DNA of 64,000 bases, from the NCBI GenBank assembly GCA_963785255.1, contig CAWAUR010000014.1, positions 372,001 through 436,000 on the forward strand, written 5' to 3'. The stretch comes from Bog-159 sp963785255. Its GTDB lineage: Bacteria; Acidobacteriota; Terriglobia; Bryobacterales; Bryobacteraceae. The translations under genes and the position numbers were made by a program. The notes under the pieces were generated by a model, which was not told where the DNA came from, did no database searches, and was given only the letters and a program-made list of their open reading frames with translations. Shown here in pieces: positions 33,069-40,860 of the stretch (positions are counted from its first letter, which is position 1; every line of letters begins with the position of its first letter).

Positions 33069-34322
33069 ATGACTACCCGCAGGTTTTTTATTCGCAATTC
33101 GGCGCTGGCGATGGTCGGCGCGGGCACGGCTCCATTGTGGCTGGAACGCGCGCTGTACGCCGCCGACGCACCCTCGCCGCGCACGAAAATTCTGGTCGCC
33201 ATTTTCCAACGGGGCGCCGCCGATGGCCTCAACATCGTGGTGCCGCACGGTGAGAAACGATATTACGAGATGCGCCCCACTATCGCCGTGCCGCGGCCAT
33301 CGCCGGCGGCCGAACGGCGCGAAGACGCTGCCATCGATCTGGACGGATTCTTCGGTTTGCATCCGGCGCTCGCGCCGCTGAAGCCTATTTGGGACGATGG
33401 ACACCTGGCGATCGTGCACGCTGCCGGCTCTCCCGATCCCACCCGGTCGCACTTCGATGCGCAGGATTTTATGGAAGCCGGCACACCCGGCGTGAAAGCC
33501 ACCGCGGACGGATGGATGAATCGCGCGCTGCCTCGCGCCGATGCCGCCGCGCGGATTTCGGCTGTGCGCGCCGTGGCCATGGGCGCCGTGCTGCCGCGCG
33601 CCATGCGCGGGCCGAACCCCGCGGTCGCGGTGCAGAACCTGAGCGATTTTCAAGTGCGCAACGCGCAGGCCTCCGGCGCATTCCAGGAAATGTACGCCGA
33701 TAGCCGCGACCCCATGCTGGGCGCTGCCGGACGCGAGACGTTCGAAGCCGTGTCGCTGCTGCAGTCGGTCCAGAAACGGCCCTACGAGCCCACCGCCGGC
33801 GCGACTTATCCCAAGGGACGCTTTGGCGACTGCCTACGACAGATCGCGCAACTCATCAAGGCCGATGTGGGCGTGGAGATGGCTTTCGCCGACGTGGGCG
33901 GCTGGGATCATCACGTAAACGAAGTGGGCGCGCGCGCCTCGCAGGGACAATTGGCCGGGCGGCTTACCGAATTCGGCCAATCGCTGGCGGCTTTTTGGAC
34001 CGACTTGGGCGATCGCCGCGGCGACGTCGCGCTGGTGACCATGTCGGAATTCGGCCGCACCGCGCACGAGAACGGCGACCGCGGAACCGATCACGGCCAC
34101 GCCAATTGCATGTTCGTGATGGGCGGCGGCGTGCGCGGCGGCAAAGTGTACGGCAAGTGGCCGGGTCTCGAAACGGAGCAGCTTTACGAAGGCCGCGATC
34201 TCGCGTTGACCACCGATTTCCGGGATGTGTTGGGTGAGTTGGTGAAAGGCCAGTTAGGCAATCGCGACTTGAGTAAGGTTTTCCCCAGCTACACTCCCCG
34301 TCCCCGCGGCATTCTGGCCTAG
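33069..34322 (+). CDS. DUF1501 domain protein, exported
   Basis: A 417-residue protein beginning TTRRFFIRNSALAMVGAG, a twin-arginine-like signal. The DUF1501 fold, related to sulfatases/alkaline phosphatases, is indicated by ILVAIFQRGAADGLNIVVPH, FFGLHPALAPLKPIWDDGHL, ADVGGWDHHVNEVG, VALVTMSEFGRTAHENGD and TDHGHANCMFVMGG. The His and Asp residues of a metal centre are visible (GGWDHH; GTDHGH). It is the usual partner of the DUF1800 protein upstream, with 12 bases between. A surface or periplasmic complex is likely, but the role is unknown. Confidence 0.93.
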   Translation: MTTRRFFIRNSALAMVGAGTAPLWLERALYAADAPSPRTKILVAIFQRGAADGLNIVVPHGEKRYYEMRPTIAVPRPSPAAERREDAAIDLDGFFGLHPALAPLKPIWDDGHLAIVHAAGSPDPTRSHFDAQDFMEAGTPGVKATADGWMNRALPRADAAARISAVRAVAMGAVLPRAMRGPNPAVAVQNLSDFQVRNAQASGAFQEMYADSRDPMLGAAGRETFEAVSLLQSVQKRPYEPTAGATYPKGRFGDCLRQIAQLIKADVGVEMAFADVGGWDHHVNEVGARASQGQLAGRLTEFGQSLAAFWTDLGDRRGDVALVTMSEFGRTAHENGDRGTDHGHANCMFVMGGGVRGGKVYGKWPGLETEQLYEGRDLALTTDFRDVLGELVKGQLGNRDLSKVFPSYTPRPRGILA

Positions 34323-34430
34323 TGGGGCAGGCTCGTAGCCTGCGGCGGCCTCGTAGGCCGCCATGAGCGCCGCGAAACTTCCAGAAGGCGGCCTACGAGG
34401 CCGCCGCAGGCAGAGTGCCCGCCCCACAAA
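34322..34430. repeat. dispersed repeat family B, complete palindromic copy
   Basis: Directly after the DUF1501 stop, the arm TGGGGCAGGCTCGTAGCC plus the GGCGGCCTCGTAGGCCGCC core (about 34344-34362) is repeated in inverse orientation at 34387-34430 (GGCGGCCTACGAGGCCGCC, then GCAGGCAGAGTGCCCGCCCCA). The two arms can form a hairpin with a loop of about 25 bases. Its place at a gene end fits a bidirectional terminator or a palindromic mobile repeat. Confidence 0.7.
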
Positions 34431-34490
34431 CGTTTCCACTTGTTACTTATTTATAAGCTGTAAACATTCCACGCACTAAGTGGTTATTCA

Positions 34491-34520
34491 TTGACTCCCA
34501 TCCGGCACGCCGCGTATGCT
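34491..34520 (+). promoter_or_regulatory. sigma-70 promoter of the first TIGR03118 gene
   Basis: TTGACT at 34491-34496 and TATGCT at 34515-34520 are separated by 18 bases. The layout matches the promoters of the two downstream paralogues, which supports it. The probable start codon is 26 bases after the -10 box. Confidence 0.6.
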
Positions 34521-34545
34521 CAGTACATACACGCCGGAAGGTCTT

Positions 34546-35529
34546 ATGAAAATCACTTACAAACTTACAATTGCGTTACTGACTTCAGTGGCCGCGTACT
34601 CCCAAGATACGACCACTAATAGCTATACTCAGACTAACCTTGTCTCCGACATAGCGGGTATGGGGACATTCACCGATTCGCACCTGGTGAATCCCTGGGG
34701 TCTTTCGCGGACCGCAGGCTCGTACTGGTGGGCCTCCGACAACGGCACGGGCGTTTCGACGCTATATAACGGAGCGGGTGATATCCAGTCACTGGTAGTA
34801 ACAATACCTTCGGCCGGCGGCAGCGGCGCGGGCACTCCCACCGGCACGGTCGCCGTGGGATCGGATTTCATTTTTGTCACACTCGATGGGACCATTTCAG
34901 AATGGACCGGGGGCACTTCGGCTGCTCTCAAAGTGAATAACTCGGCGAGCGGCGCGGCTTACACAGGTGTTACCGCGGCCAAGAACAGCGGAGTGGAAAC
35001 CATCTACGCCGCCAACTCCGCAGGCGGAGTGGAGGCATACACTACCTCCTTTGGCCGTGTGACCCTCGCGCCGGGAGCCTTTACAGATCCCAGCATTCCG
35101 GCGGGTTATACGCCCTATGGAATCCAAGCCGTGGGATCGAAAGTTTACGTTACGTTCTCCGCGGGGCCGGGCGCCGGCGGATATGTCGACGTCTTCAATT
35201 CCGCGGGGACGCTGCTGCTCAGCTTCGCGCAGGGCCACTTCAATGAGCCTTGGGGAATCGCATCGGCGCGTGCCGGGTATGGTAAGTTTGCACACGCCAT
35301 ACTGGTGGGAAATGTGGGCAGCGGCGAGATCGGCGCCTATAACGCCAAGACCGGGAAATTCCTGGGTTCCCTGGAGAAATCCCCGAAGAAACCGATCGCC
35401 ATACCCGGGCTTTGGGCGATCTACTTCGGCGCCGGCAACGCGAACTCCGGGCCAACTTCGACGCTTTACTTTACCGCCGGGATCGACAACTACCTGCACG
35501 GTTTGTTTGGCACGATTACGGCGAACTAG
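34546..35529 (+). CDS. TIGR03118 family exported protein, copy 1
   Basis: A 327-residue protein from ATG 34546, with signal peptide (KITYKLTIALLTSVAAYSQ). The TIGR03118 pattern is visible: SHLVNPWGLSRTAGSYWWAS, DNGTGVSTLYNGAG, GTPTGTVAVGSDFIFVTLDG, TISEWTGG, VYVTFSAGPGAGGYVDVFN, FNEPWGIASA and GLFGTITAN at the end. It is probably a secreted beta-propeller of unknown role, common in soil bacteria. Unlike copies 2 and 3 it lacks a CxxCH motif, so it may represent the ancestral form. It has its own promoter. Confidence 0.88.
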   Translation: MKITYKLTIALLTSVAAYSQDTTTNSYTQTNLVSDIAGMGTFTDSHLVNPWGLSRTAGSYWWASDNGTGVSTLYNGAGDIQSLVVTIPSAGGSGAGTPTGTVAVGSDFIFVTLDGTISEWTGGTSAALKVNNSASGAAYTGVTAAKNSGVETIYAANSAGGVEAYTTSFGRVTLAPGAFTDPSIPAGYTPYGIQAVGSKVYVTFSAGPGAGGYVDVFNSAGTLLLSFAQGHFNEPWGIASARAGYGKFAHAILVGNVGSGEIGAYNAKTGKFLGSLEKSPKKPIAIPGLWAIYFGAGNANSGPTSTLYFTAGIDNYLHGLFGTITAN

Positions 35530-35554
35530 GATAGGCGTCCGGCATGTTACAACC

Positions 35555-35610
35555 GTAACGTAAAGTTCACCCGGGCGGCGATTGACCGGAATGGCCGCCG
35601 GGCTTATACT
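35555..35610 (+). promoter_or_regulatory. sigma-70 promoter of TIGR03118 copy 2 with shared upstream element
   Basis: TTGACC at 35582-35587 and TATACT at 35605-35610 have ideal 17-base spacing. Upstream, GTAACGTAAAGTTCAC (35555-35570) is repeated with 2 changes ahead of copy 3 at nearly the same distance, suggesting a conserved activator site or UP-type element. Confidence 0.75.
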
Positions 35611-35629
35611 TCTCTACGGAGGGGAACAC

Positions 35630-36658
35630 ATGAGAAACTTCTTGATGCTGGGCGCCGCCCTGCTATGTGGCGCCGGCGCTAGCGCTCAAACGACCAACTA
35701 CACGGTGTCTAATATCGTCACCAATGTGCAGGATTCGCGCCTGGTAAATCCCTGGGGTCTGTCGCGCCCATCCAAATCGAGCTTAAAGGAGAATGAGTGG
35801 TGGACGTCGGACCAAGTCACGGGTCTCTCAACTCTCTATTACGCCAACGGCACCATCGTCGGCTTACAGGTGGCGATCCCGCCGGCCAGCGGTAGCGGCC
35901 CGGGCAGTCCCACCGGAACGGCTTTCAACCCCAACAACCATGACTTCGCGTTCGTAACTCTGGATGGAACCATCTCCAACTGGAGCGCCGCCGCCAAACC
36001 CGCCCAGCCGGGCAAGTCGTGTGCGGAGTGCCATGTGACTACCGCAACCATCATGGTCAACAACTCCGCGGGCGCGTCTTACCAAGGTCTTACGATTGCC
36101 AAGAACGCCACCAGCGGCGCGCAGACTTATTATGCCGCTAATGCCAACGGCGGAATTGAAGCTTACGACGCCACATCGTTTGCTCCGGTGACGCTGCCGC
36201 CGGGGGCCTTCACCGATAAAAAAGTGCCCAAAACGTATTCTCCCGCCGGCATTCAGGCCATCGGCTCCAAAGTCTACGTGACTTACAATGCCATCGCGGG
36301 CGGCGGCACGGGTTACGTGGACGCTTACAACACCAACGGCAAGCTTCTGTTGCGGCTGGAGCAAGGGTGGTTCAATCAGCCGTGGGGCGTGGCGCTGGCG
36401 CCGGCCAATTTCGGCCAGTTCAGCGGCATGCTTCTGGTGGGAAACACGGGCAGCGGCTGGATCGGCGCCTACAACCCAACCACCGGAGCGTTTCAAGGCT
36501 TCCTGACGAATGGTGGACAGGATGTGACCCTACCCGGGCTCTGGGGGCTGGAGTTTGGCAATGGCAACACCGAATCCGGGCCGGCAAACGTGCTGTACTT
36601 CAACGCCGGCGGGACCAACCAGACTACCGGCGTATTTGGCGCGATTACCGCGAACTGA
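35630..36658 (+). CDS. TIGR03118 family exported protein, copy 2, with CxxCH insert
   Basis: A 342-residue protein from ATG 35630 with GGAGGGG ribosome-binding site and signal peptide (RNFLMLGAALLCGAGASAQ). It follows the TIGR03118 pattern (SRLVNPWGLSRP, FVTLDGTISNW, GGIEAYDATSF, GAFTDKKVPKTYSPAGIQAI, FNQPWGVALAP, GVFGAITAN). Between two propeller strands it has an extra segment QPGKSCAECHVTTATIMVNN, with a CxxCH motif typical of covalently bound haem c; copy 1 lacks it. If haem is attached after export, the protein would be a one-haem beta-propeller cytochrome. Haem binding is inferred only. Confidence 0.88.
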   Translation: MRNFLMLGAALLCGAGASAQTTNYTVSNIVTNVQDSRLVNPWGLSRPSKSSLKENEWWTSDQVTGLSTLYYANGTIVGLQVAIPPASGSGPGSPTGTAFNPNNHDFAFVTLDGTISNWSAAAKPAQPGKSCAECHVTTATIMVNNSAGASYQGLTIAKNATSGAQTYYAANANGGIEAYDATSFAPVTLPPGAFTDKKVPKTYSPAGIQAIGSKVYVTYNAIAGGGTGYVDAYNTNGKLLLRLEQGWFNQPWGVALAPANFGQFSGMLLVGNTGSGWIGAYNPTTGAFQGFLTNGGQDVTLPGLWGLEFGNGNTESGPANVLYFNAGGTNQTTGVFGAITAN

Positions 36659-36681
36659 AAAGCGTGCGTGCCAAACCGATG

Positions 36682-36736
36682 GTAACAAGAAGTTCACAAG
36701 TGGGCCATTGACTCGGTTCCCGGCCCGACTTATACT
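36682..36736 (+). promoter_or_regulatory. sigma-70 promoter of TIGR03118 copy 3 with shared upstream element
   Basis: TTGACT at 36708-36713 and TATACT at 36731-36736 with exactly 17 bases between. The element GTAACAAGAAGTTCAC (36682-36697) matches the one ahead of copy 2, placed 10 instead of 11 bases before the -35 box. Confidence 0.75.
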
Positions 36737-36773
36737 CGTACGGACACTCTCAACTGAGGGGAAAGAGGGCTAC

Positions 36774-37817
36774 ATGCAGAAAATAACATTGATGATGCTA
36801 GGCGCGGCTGCGCTGCTTTGCGCCGGCGCCCAAGCACAAACCGGTTACACCGCATCGAATATCGTAACCGATGTGCAAGATTCGAATTTGATCAATCCCT
36901 GGGGCATCTCGCGCGCCGCCGGCAAGAGCGTGGCCGAGAACCAATGGTGGGTATCGGATCAGGTCACCGGCGTTTCCACGCTGTACGACGCCACTGGCAC
37001 CATCGTGGGCCTGACAGTGAAGATTCCGCCGGCCAGCGGCACCGGCGTGGGCAGCCCCACAGGCACGGCCGCCATCAATCTCAGCAAGAGCAACGTGAAC
37101 TTCGCGTACGCCACCCTGGACGGAACCATCTCATATTGGGATTCCCAGACCGATGTCAAGACCGGCAAGGCATGCGCGGCGTGCCATCTGAGTACGGCAG
37201 CCATCAAAGTGAATAACTCGGCCGCGGGCGCTTCCTATCAAGGTCTGACTATCGCTAAGAACGCCACCAGCGGCGCGGAGACTTACTACGCAGCCAACGC
37301 CAATGGCGGCATTGAGGCTTATGATGCCACCTCCTGGGCCCCCGTAACCCTGCCGCCCGGCGCTTTCACGGATAAGAAGGTTCCCAAAGCGTACACGCCG
37401 GCGGGCATCCAAGCCATCGGGGCGAAGATCTATGTGGCTTATAACAGAGCCGCGGGTGGCGGGACCGGCTACGTGGATTCCTACGATACCAATGGCAAGC
37501 TGCTGAAACGGCTCCAGAACGGGTGGTTCAATCAGCCTTGGGGAGTCGCACTGGCGCCTTCCAACTTCGGCCAGTTCAGCGGCATGATTCTGGTCGGAAA
37601 CACCGGCAGCGGTTGGATCGGGGCTTATAGCGCCACCGATGGGACATTCCAAGGATTTCTCGAAGATTCGACCGGCGCCGATATCACGCTACCGGGACTG
37701 TGGGGGATCGAATTCGGCAACGGCAGTTCCGACACCGGCCCCACCAACGTGCTTTATTTCGCGGCGGGCGGACCGAATCTGACCACGGGTGTGTTCGGCG
37801 CCATCGCCGCTAACTGA
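36774..37817 (+). CDS. TIGR03118 family exported protein, copy 3, with CxxCH insert
   Basis: A 347-residue protein from ATG 36774 (the promoter excludes upstream in-frame starts), with signal peptide (QKITLMMLGAAALLCAGAQA). Closest relative is copy 2: shared blocks include WWVSDQVTGVSTLYDATGTI, YQGLTIAKNATSGAETYYAA and AFTDKKVPKAYTPAGIQAIG. The extra segment reads KTGKACAACHLSTAAIKVNN, again a CxxCH motif flanked by the same framework as copy 2, so the insert was present before the copy 2/3 duplication. Short intergenic gaps and separate promoters suggest independent expression of the three paralogues. Confidence 0.88.
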   Translation: MQKITLMMLGAAALLCAGAQAQTGYTASNIVTDVQDSNLINPWGISRAAGKSVAENQWWVSDQVTGVSTLYDATGTIVGLTVKIPPASGTGVGSPTGTAAINLSKSNVNFAYATLDGTISYWDSQTDVKTGKACAACHLSTAAIKVNNSAAGASYQGLTIAKNATSGAETYYAANANGGIEAYDATSWAPVTLPPGAFTDKKVPKAYTPAGIQAIGAKIYVAYNRAAGGGTGYVDSYDTNGKLLKRLQNGWFNQPWGVALAPSNFGQFSGMILVGNTGSGWIGAYSATDGTFQGFLEDSTGADITLPGLWGIEFGNGSSDTGPTNVLYFAAGGPNLTTGVFGAIAAN

Positions 37818-37837
37818 GGCGAGCCGCGATCGCGTGG

Positions 37838-38025
37838 ATGTGGGGCAGGCACGCTGCGGCGGGCGGCCAGAGTGGCCAGAGTGGCTGCCCCACAACACGC
37901 ATTTTTATCATCTTTGGCGCGGTCCCCGCAGGGCCACGACAACGGCTCGCAGCCTGCGCGGGCCTCGCTGGCACGCTCAACAGCCGAGCTTCGCTCGTCC
38001 TGGACAGGCCAGGAGGCCTGTCCTA
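37838..38025. repeat. dispersed repeats between convergent genes
   Basis: A degenerate family B unit (GTGGGGCAGGCACGCTGC onward, ending TGCCCCACAA at 37894) is followed by a short palindrome CTGGACAGGCCAGGAGGCC with TGTCCTAC at 37999-38025. The short palindrome recurs at 40798, 46972 and 52093, always at gene ends; here its last bases overlap the stop codon of the hybrid kinase. No gene is seen in this stretch. Confidence 0.55.
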
Positions 38026-40737
38026 CCAACCGCGTTTCAGAACCATCTTGATCTTCTCCGCCAACTGCGCGGCCGTGTAGGGCTTCTGAATGAAACCTGA
38101 CAACCGTTGCCCGGAGAAGCGCTGAATCGCCTCCGTCTCGTGGAAACCGCTCGACAGAACAATCCGGACGTCCGGCCGCACCGCGCGCAATTCCCGCAGC
38201 GCCTCTTCTCCGCCCATTACGGGCATCATCAAATCCAGCAGGACCACACTAATATTCGGTCTGGCGCGCAGCGTATCCACCGCTTCCCGCCCGTTTTCGG
38301 CCAGCAGCACCCGGTAGCCCTGGCGCTCCAGAGCGCTGCGCGCCGCCCTGCGCACCATAGCCTCATCGTCCACCACCAGTATCGTTCCGGTTCCCCGCAG
38401 ATCCGTGCGGTCCACTTCCGTGCCTGCTATACTGGCGCCCCGCATGCTGGCCGGGAGCAGCACCTGAAAAACCGTTCCTTCGCCCGGCGTGCTGTTCACG
38501 CGGATCGTTCCGGAGTGTCCCCGCACAATGCCCAATGCGGCCGAAAGCCCGAGCCCGCGCCCCGAGAACTTGGTGGTGAAGAACGGATCGAAGATCTTCG
38601 ATTGGGTCTCTTCGTCCATTCCGCTGCCCGTATCCCCGACTTCCAGCAGCACATATTCTCCCGGCACAAGCTCCGGCCACTCGATTTCTCCTCTTAACGC
38701 TCGGACGCTAGTCGCCACCGTAACGATCCCGGCTCTATCCGCCGGAATCGATTCCGCGGCGTTGATCACCAGGTTCATCACGAGCTGCTGCAACTGCCCG
38801 CGGTCCGCCTCCACAGCCGGTAGATCGTTCGCCAGTTCCAACCGCAGTTCCACGGTCTTGGGGATCGACGTGCGCACCAGCGTGGTCATCTCCCGCGTCA
38901 AATCCGACAAATTCACGGGCTGGATGACAAATCGGCCCTTTCCCGAATAGGCCAGCAGTTGGCGCGTCAGGTGGGCCGCGCTCTCGGCCGCCTTGATGAC
39001 CTCGTCGACATGCGGCCGCGCGGCGTGGTCCGGCGAGAGCAGATCCAAACCGAGCGTGGCGTTGCCCAGCACGCCCGTCAGCAGATTGTTGAAATCGTGG
39101 GCCACGCCCCCGGCCAACACGCCGATGCTTTCCAGCTTCTGCGTCTGGCGATACTGGTCTTCCAGCCGCTTGCGCTCCGTCACGTCGCGATAATTGACCA
39201 CGATCCCCGCGATCACCCGGTCGCCCAACAGGTTCTTGCTCACCGCTTCCACCCAGCGCCACGAGCCATCCTTGTGCCGCACGCGATGTTCACTGGTGAC
39301 CACCGCGCCAAGGTGCGTGCGGAAGCCGGCGAATAATTCCGGCATACGCCGCCGCTCATCCGGGTGCAGCAGATCGAGCACGCTTCGGGAGCGCAATTCC
39401 TGGCTCTGGTGACCCAATATGGGAGGACCGCTGTACAGTATCTTTCCGTGCGCATCCAGCAGCACAAATCCATCCGCGCTGTTCTCGATCAGGGCGCGGA
39501 AGCGTTGCTCGCTCTCGCGCAGCGCGCGCTCCACCAGTTTCAGTTCGGTGATCTCCTGCACCACTCCGGCCACGCCCACGATTTTGCCGGAGGCGGCCCG
39601 CACCAGATAATAGCTGGCCAGCAGATCGCGCGGTCCGCCCGCAGCCGGCTTTTCGGTGCGGAATTGCCAGTCGAGAACCGGCCGCCCCGTTTCCAGAATC
39701 CGCCGGAGCAGCGGCACGAAGAAACGCGCGGTTTCCGGCAGCACCTCCCACACGCTGCGGCCCAGATGAGCCCGCGCGGGCAGGCCATTCATGGCCGCCA
39801 GCCGTTCGTTGATCCGCAGATACTTCAGATCCTGGCCGATCAGGCACAGGCCCACGGGGGCCGTCTGATAGATGTGCTCCAGCTCCGCCAACTCGCGATG
39901 CACTCGCTCTTCGTTCTCGCGCAGCATCTGCTCGAAGCGCTTTTGGCTGGTGATATCGCGGAAGTTGACCACTACCCCCCGCACGCTCTCTTCATGCAGC
40001 AGATTCGTGCCGGAGTGTTCGGTCCAGACAACCCCGCCGTCTCGGCGCTTCACCCGCACCTGGACAGTGAGCGTGTGTCCCGGCGTGGCCAGTAATTCGC
40101 CGAGGCGCTGCCGGGCGAGCGGCCGGTCTTCCGGGACCACCAGGTTCAATGCGTTGCGGCCCACCAGTTCCGCCGCCGGGTAACCCAGGATGCGCTCGGC
40201 CGCCGGGCTGGCGTAGGTCATGGTGGCCGCGGCATCCAGCAGACAGATGGCGTCGAAACTATGTTCGATCAGCGCCTGGAACCGTCTTTCGGTCCGCTGC
40301 ACGCCCTCTTCGAGCGAGCGCTGCCGCACGCGGTTGCGCGCCGCTTCTAATTCGCGCTCCACCGCGTGTCCCAGGCGCGAGAGGCGATCTTTCATGATGA
40401 CGTCGCGCGCGCCGGCCTTCACCGCCCAGATCGCCGAATCGTCCGCCGCCGCTGCGGAGACCAACAGGACCGGCGCCGTCACGCGCTTCTCGCGCAGCAG
40501 GGCCAGCGCTCTCTCGTAGGTGAATGCGCGTAAGGTGTGGGCGCACAGGATGATGTCCCACGGCCGCTCTTCGAGGGCCGCCGCCATTTCCTTGACATCA
40601 GCCACCCGCCTGCAATCGGCCGCGTATCCGGCCCGCCGCAGTTCCACGGCCGCGCGTTCCGCGTCCTCCGCCGAGTCCTCTACGATCAGGACGCTCAACG
40701 GCCGGCCGGCGATCGGCTGAGGATGCATTCCTATCAT
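38023..40737 (-). CDS. multi-PAS hybrid sensor histidine kinase with N- and C-terminal receiver domains
   Basis: A 904-residue soluble kinase from ATG 40737 (ATG 40728 equally possible). The N-terminal receiver-like domain (LSVLIVEDSAEDAERAAVEL) has DIILCAHTLRAF where the phospho-acceptor Asp is expected, so it is a pseudo-receiver. Three PAS domains follow (AAERILGYPAAELVGRN; GLCLIGQDLKYLRINERLAA; GFVLLDAHGKILYSG). HisKA has GGVAHDFNNLLTGVLGNA, the HATPase has MNLVINAAESI, GDTGSGMDEE and GRGLGLSAALGI, and the C-terminal receiver has an intact acceptor in VVLLDLMMPVMGGEE. No membrane segment, so it senses a cytoplasmic signal. It is divergent from the PLP enzyme gene. Confidence 0.93.
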   Translation of the reverse strand: MIGMHPQPIAGRPLSVLIVEDSAEDAERAAVELRRAGYAADCRRVADVKEMAAALEERPWDIILCAHTLRAFTYERALALLREKRVTAPVLLVSAAAADDSAIWAVKAGARDVIMKDRLSRLGHAVERELEAARNRVRQRSLEEGVQRTERRFQALIEHSFDAICLLDAAATMTYASPAAERILGYPAAELVGRNALNLVVPEDRPLARQRLGELLATPGHTLTVQVRVKRRDGGVVWTEHSGTNLLHEESVRGVVVNFRDITSQKRFEQMLRENEERVHRELAELEHIYQTAPVGLCLIGQDLKYLRINERLAAMNGLPARAHLGRSVWEVLPETARFFVPLLRRILETGRPVLDWQFRTEKPAAGGPRDLLASYYLVRAASGKIVGVAGVVQEITELKLVERALRESEQRFRALIENSADGFVLLDAHGKILYSGPPILGHQSQELRSRSVLDLLHPDERRRMPELFAGFRTHLGAVVTSEHRVRHKDGSWRWVEAVSKNLLGDRVIAGIVVNYRDVTERKRLEDQYRQTQKLESIGVLAGGVAHDFNNLLTGVLGNATLGLDLLSPDHAARPHVDEVIKAAESAAHLTRQLLAYSGKGRFVIQPVNLSDLTREMTTLVRTSIPKTVELRLELANDLPAVEADRGQLQQLVMNLVINAAESIPADRAGIVTVATSVRALRGEIEWPELVPGEYVLLEVGDTGSGMDEETQSKIFDPFFTTKFSGRGLGLSAALGIVRGHSGTIRVNSTPGEGTVFQVLLPASMRGASIAGTEVDRTDLRGTGTILVVDDEAMVRRAARSALERQGYRVLLAENGREAVDTLRARPNISVVLLDLMMPVMGGEEALRELRAVRPDVRIVLSSGFHETEAIQRFSGQRLSGFIQKPYTAAQLAEKIKMVLKRGW

Positions 40738-40797
40738 TGTAAAGCGAAGCTCGCCGCTCTCCGCGCAACGCGCGGCCTGCGCTGTGCAACGCGCGGC

Positions 40798-40823
40798 CTG
40801 GACAGGCCGGGAGGCCTGTCCTA
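40798..40823. repeat. short palindromic repeat (ACAGGCC/GGCCTGT)
   Basis: CTGGACAGGCCGGGAGGCC with TGTCCTAC, nearly identical to the copy at 37999-38025 and related to 46972-46998 and 52093-52120. The arms GGACAGGCC and GGCCTGTCC form a hairpin in the divergent region between the hybrid kinase and the PLP-enzyme gene. Confidence 0.55.
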
Positions 40824-40860
40824 CCGAGCGCGGCGGTACACTCTTGATTGAGGAGCCACT

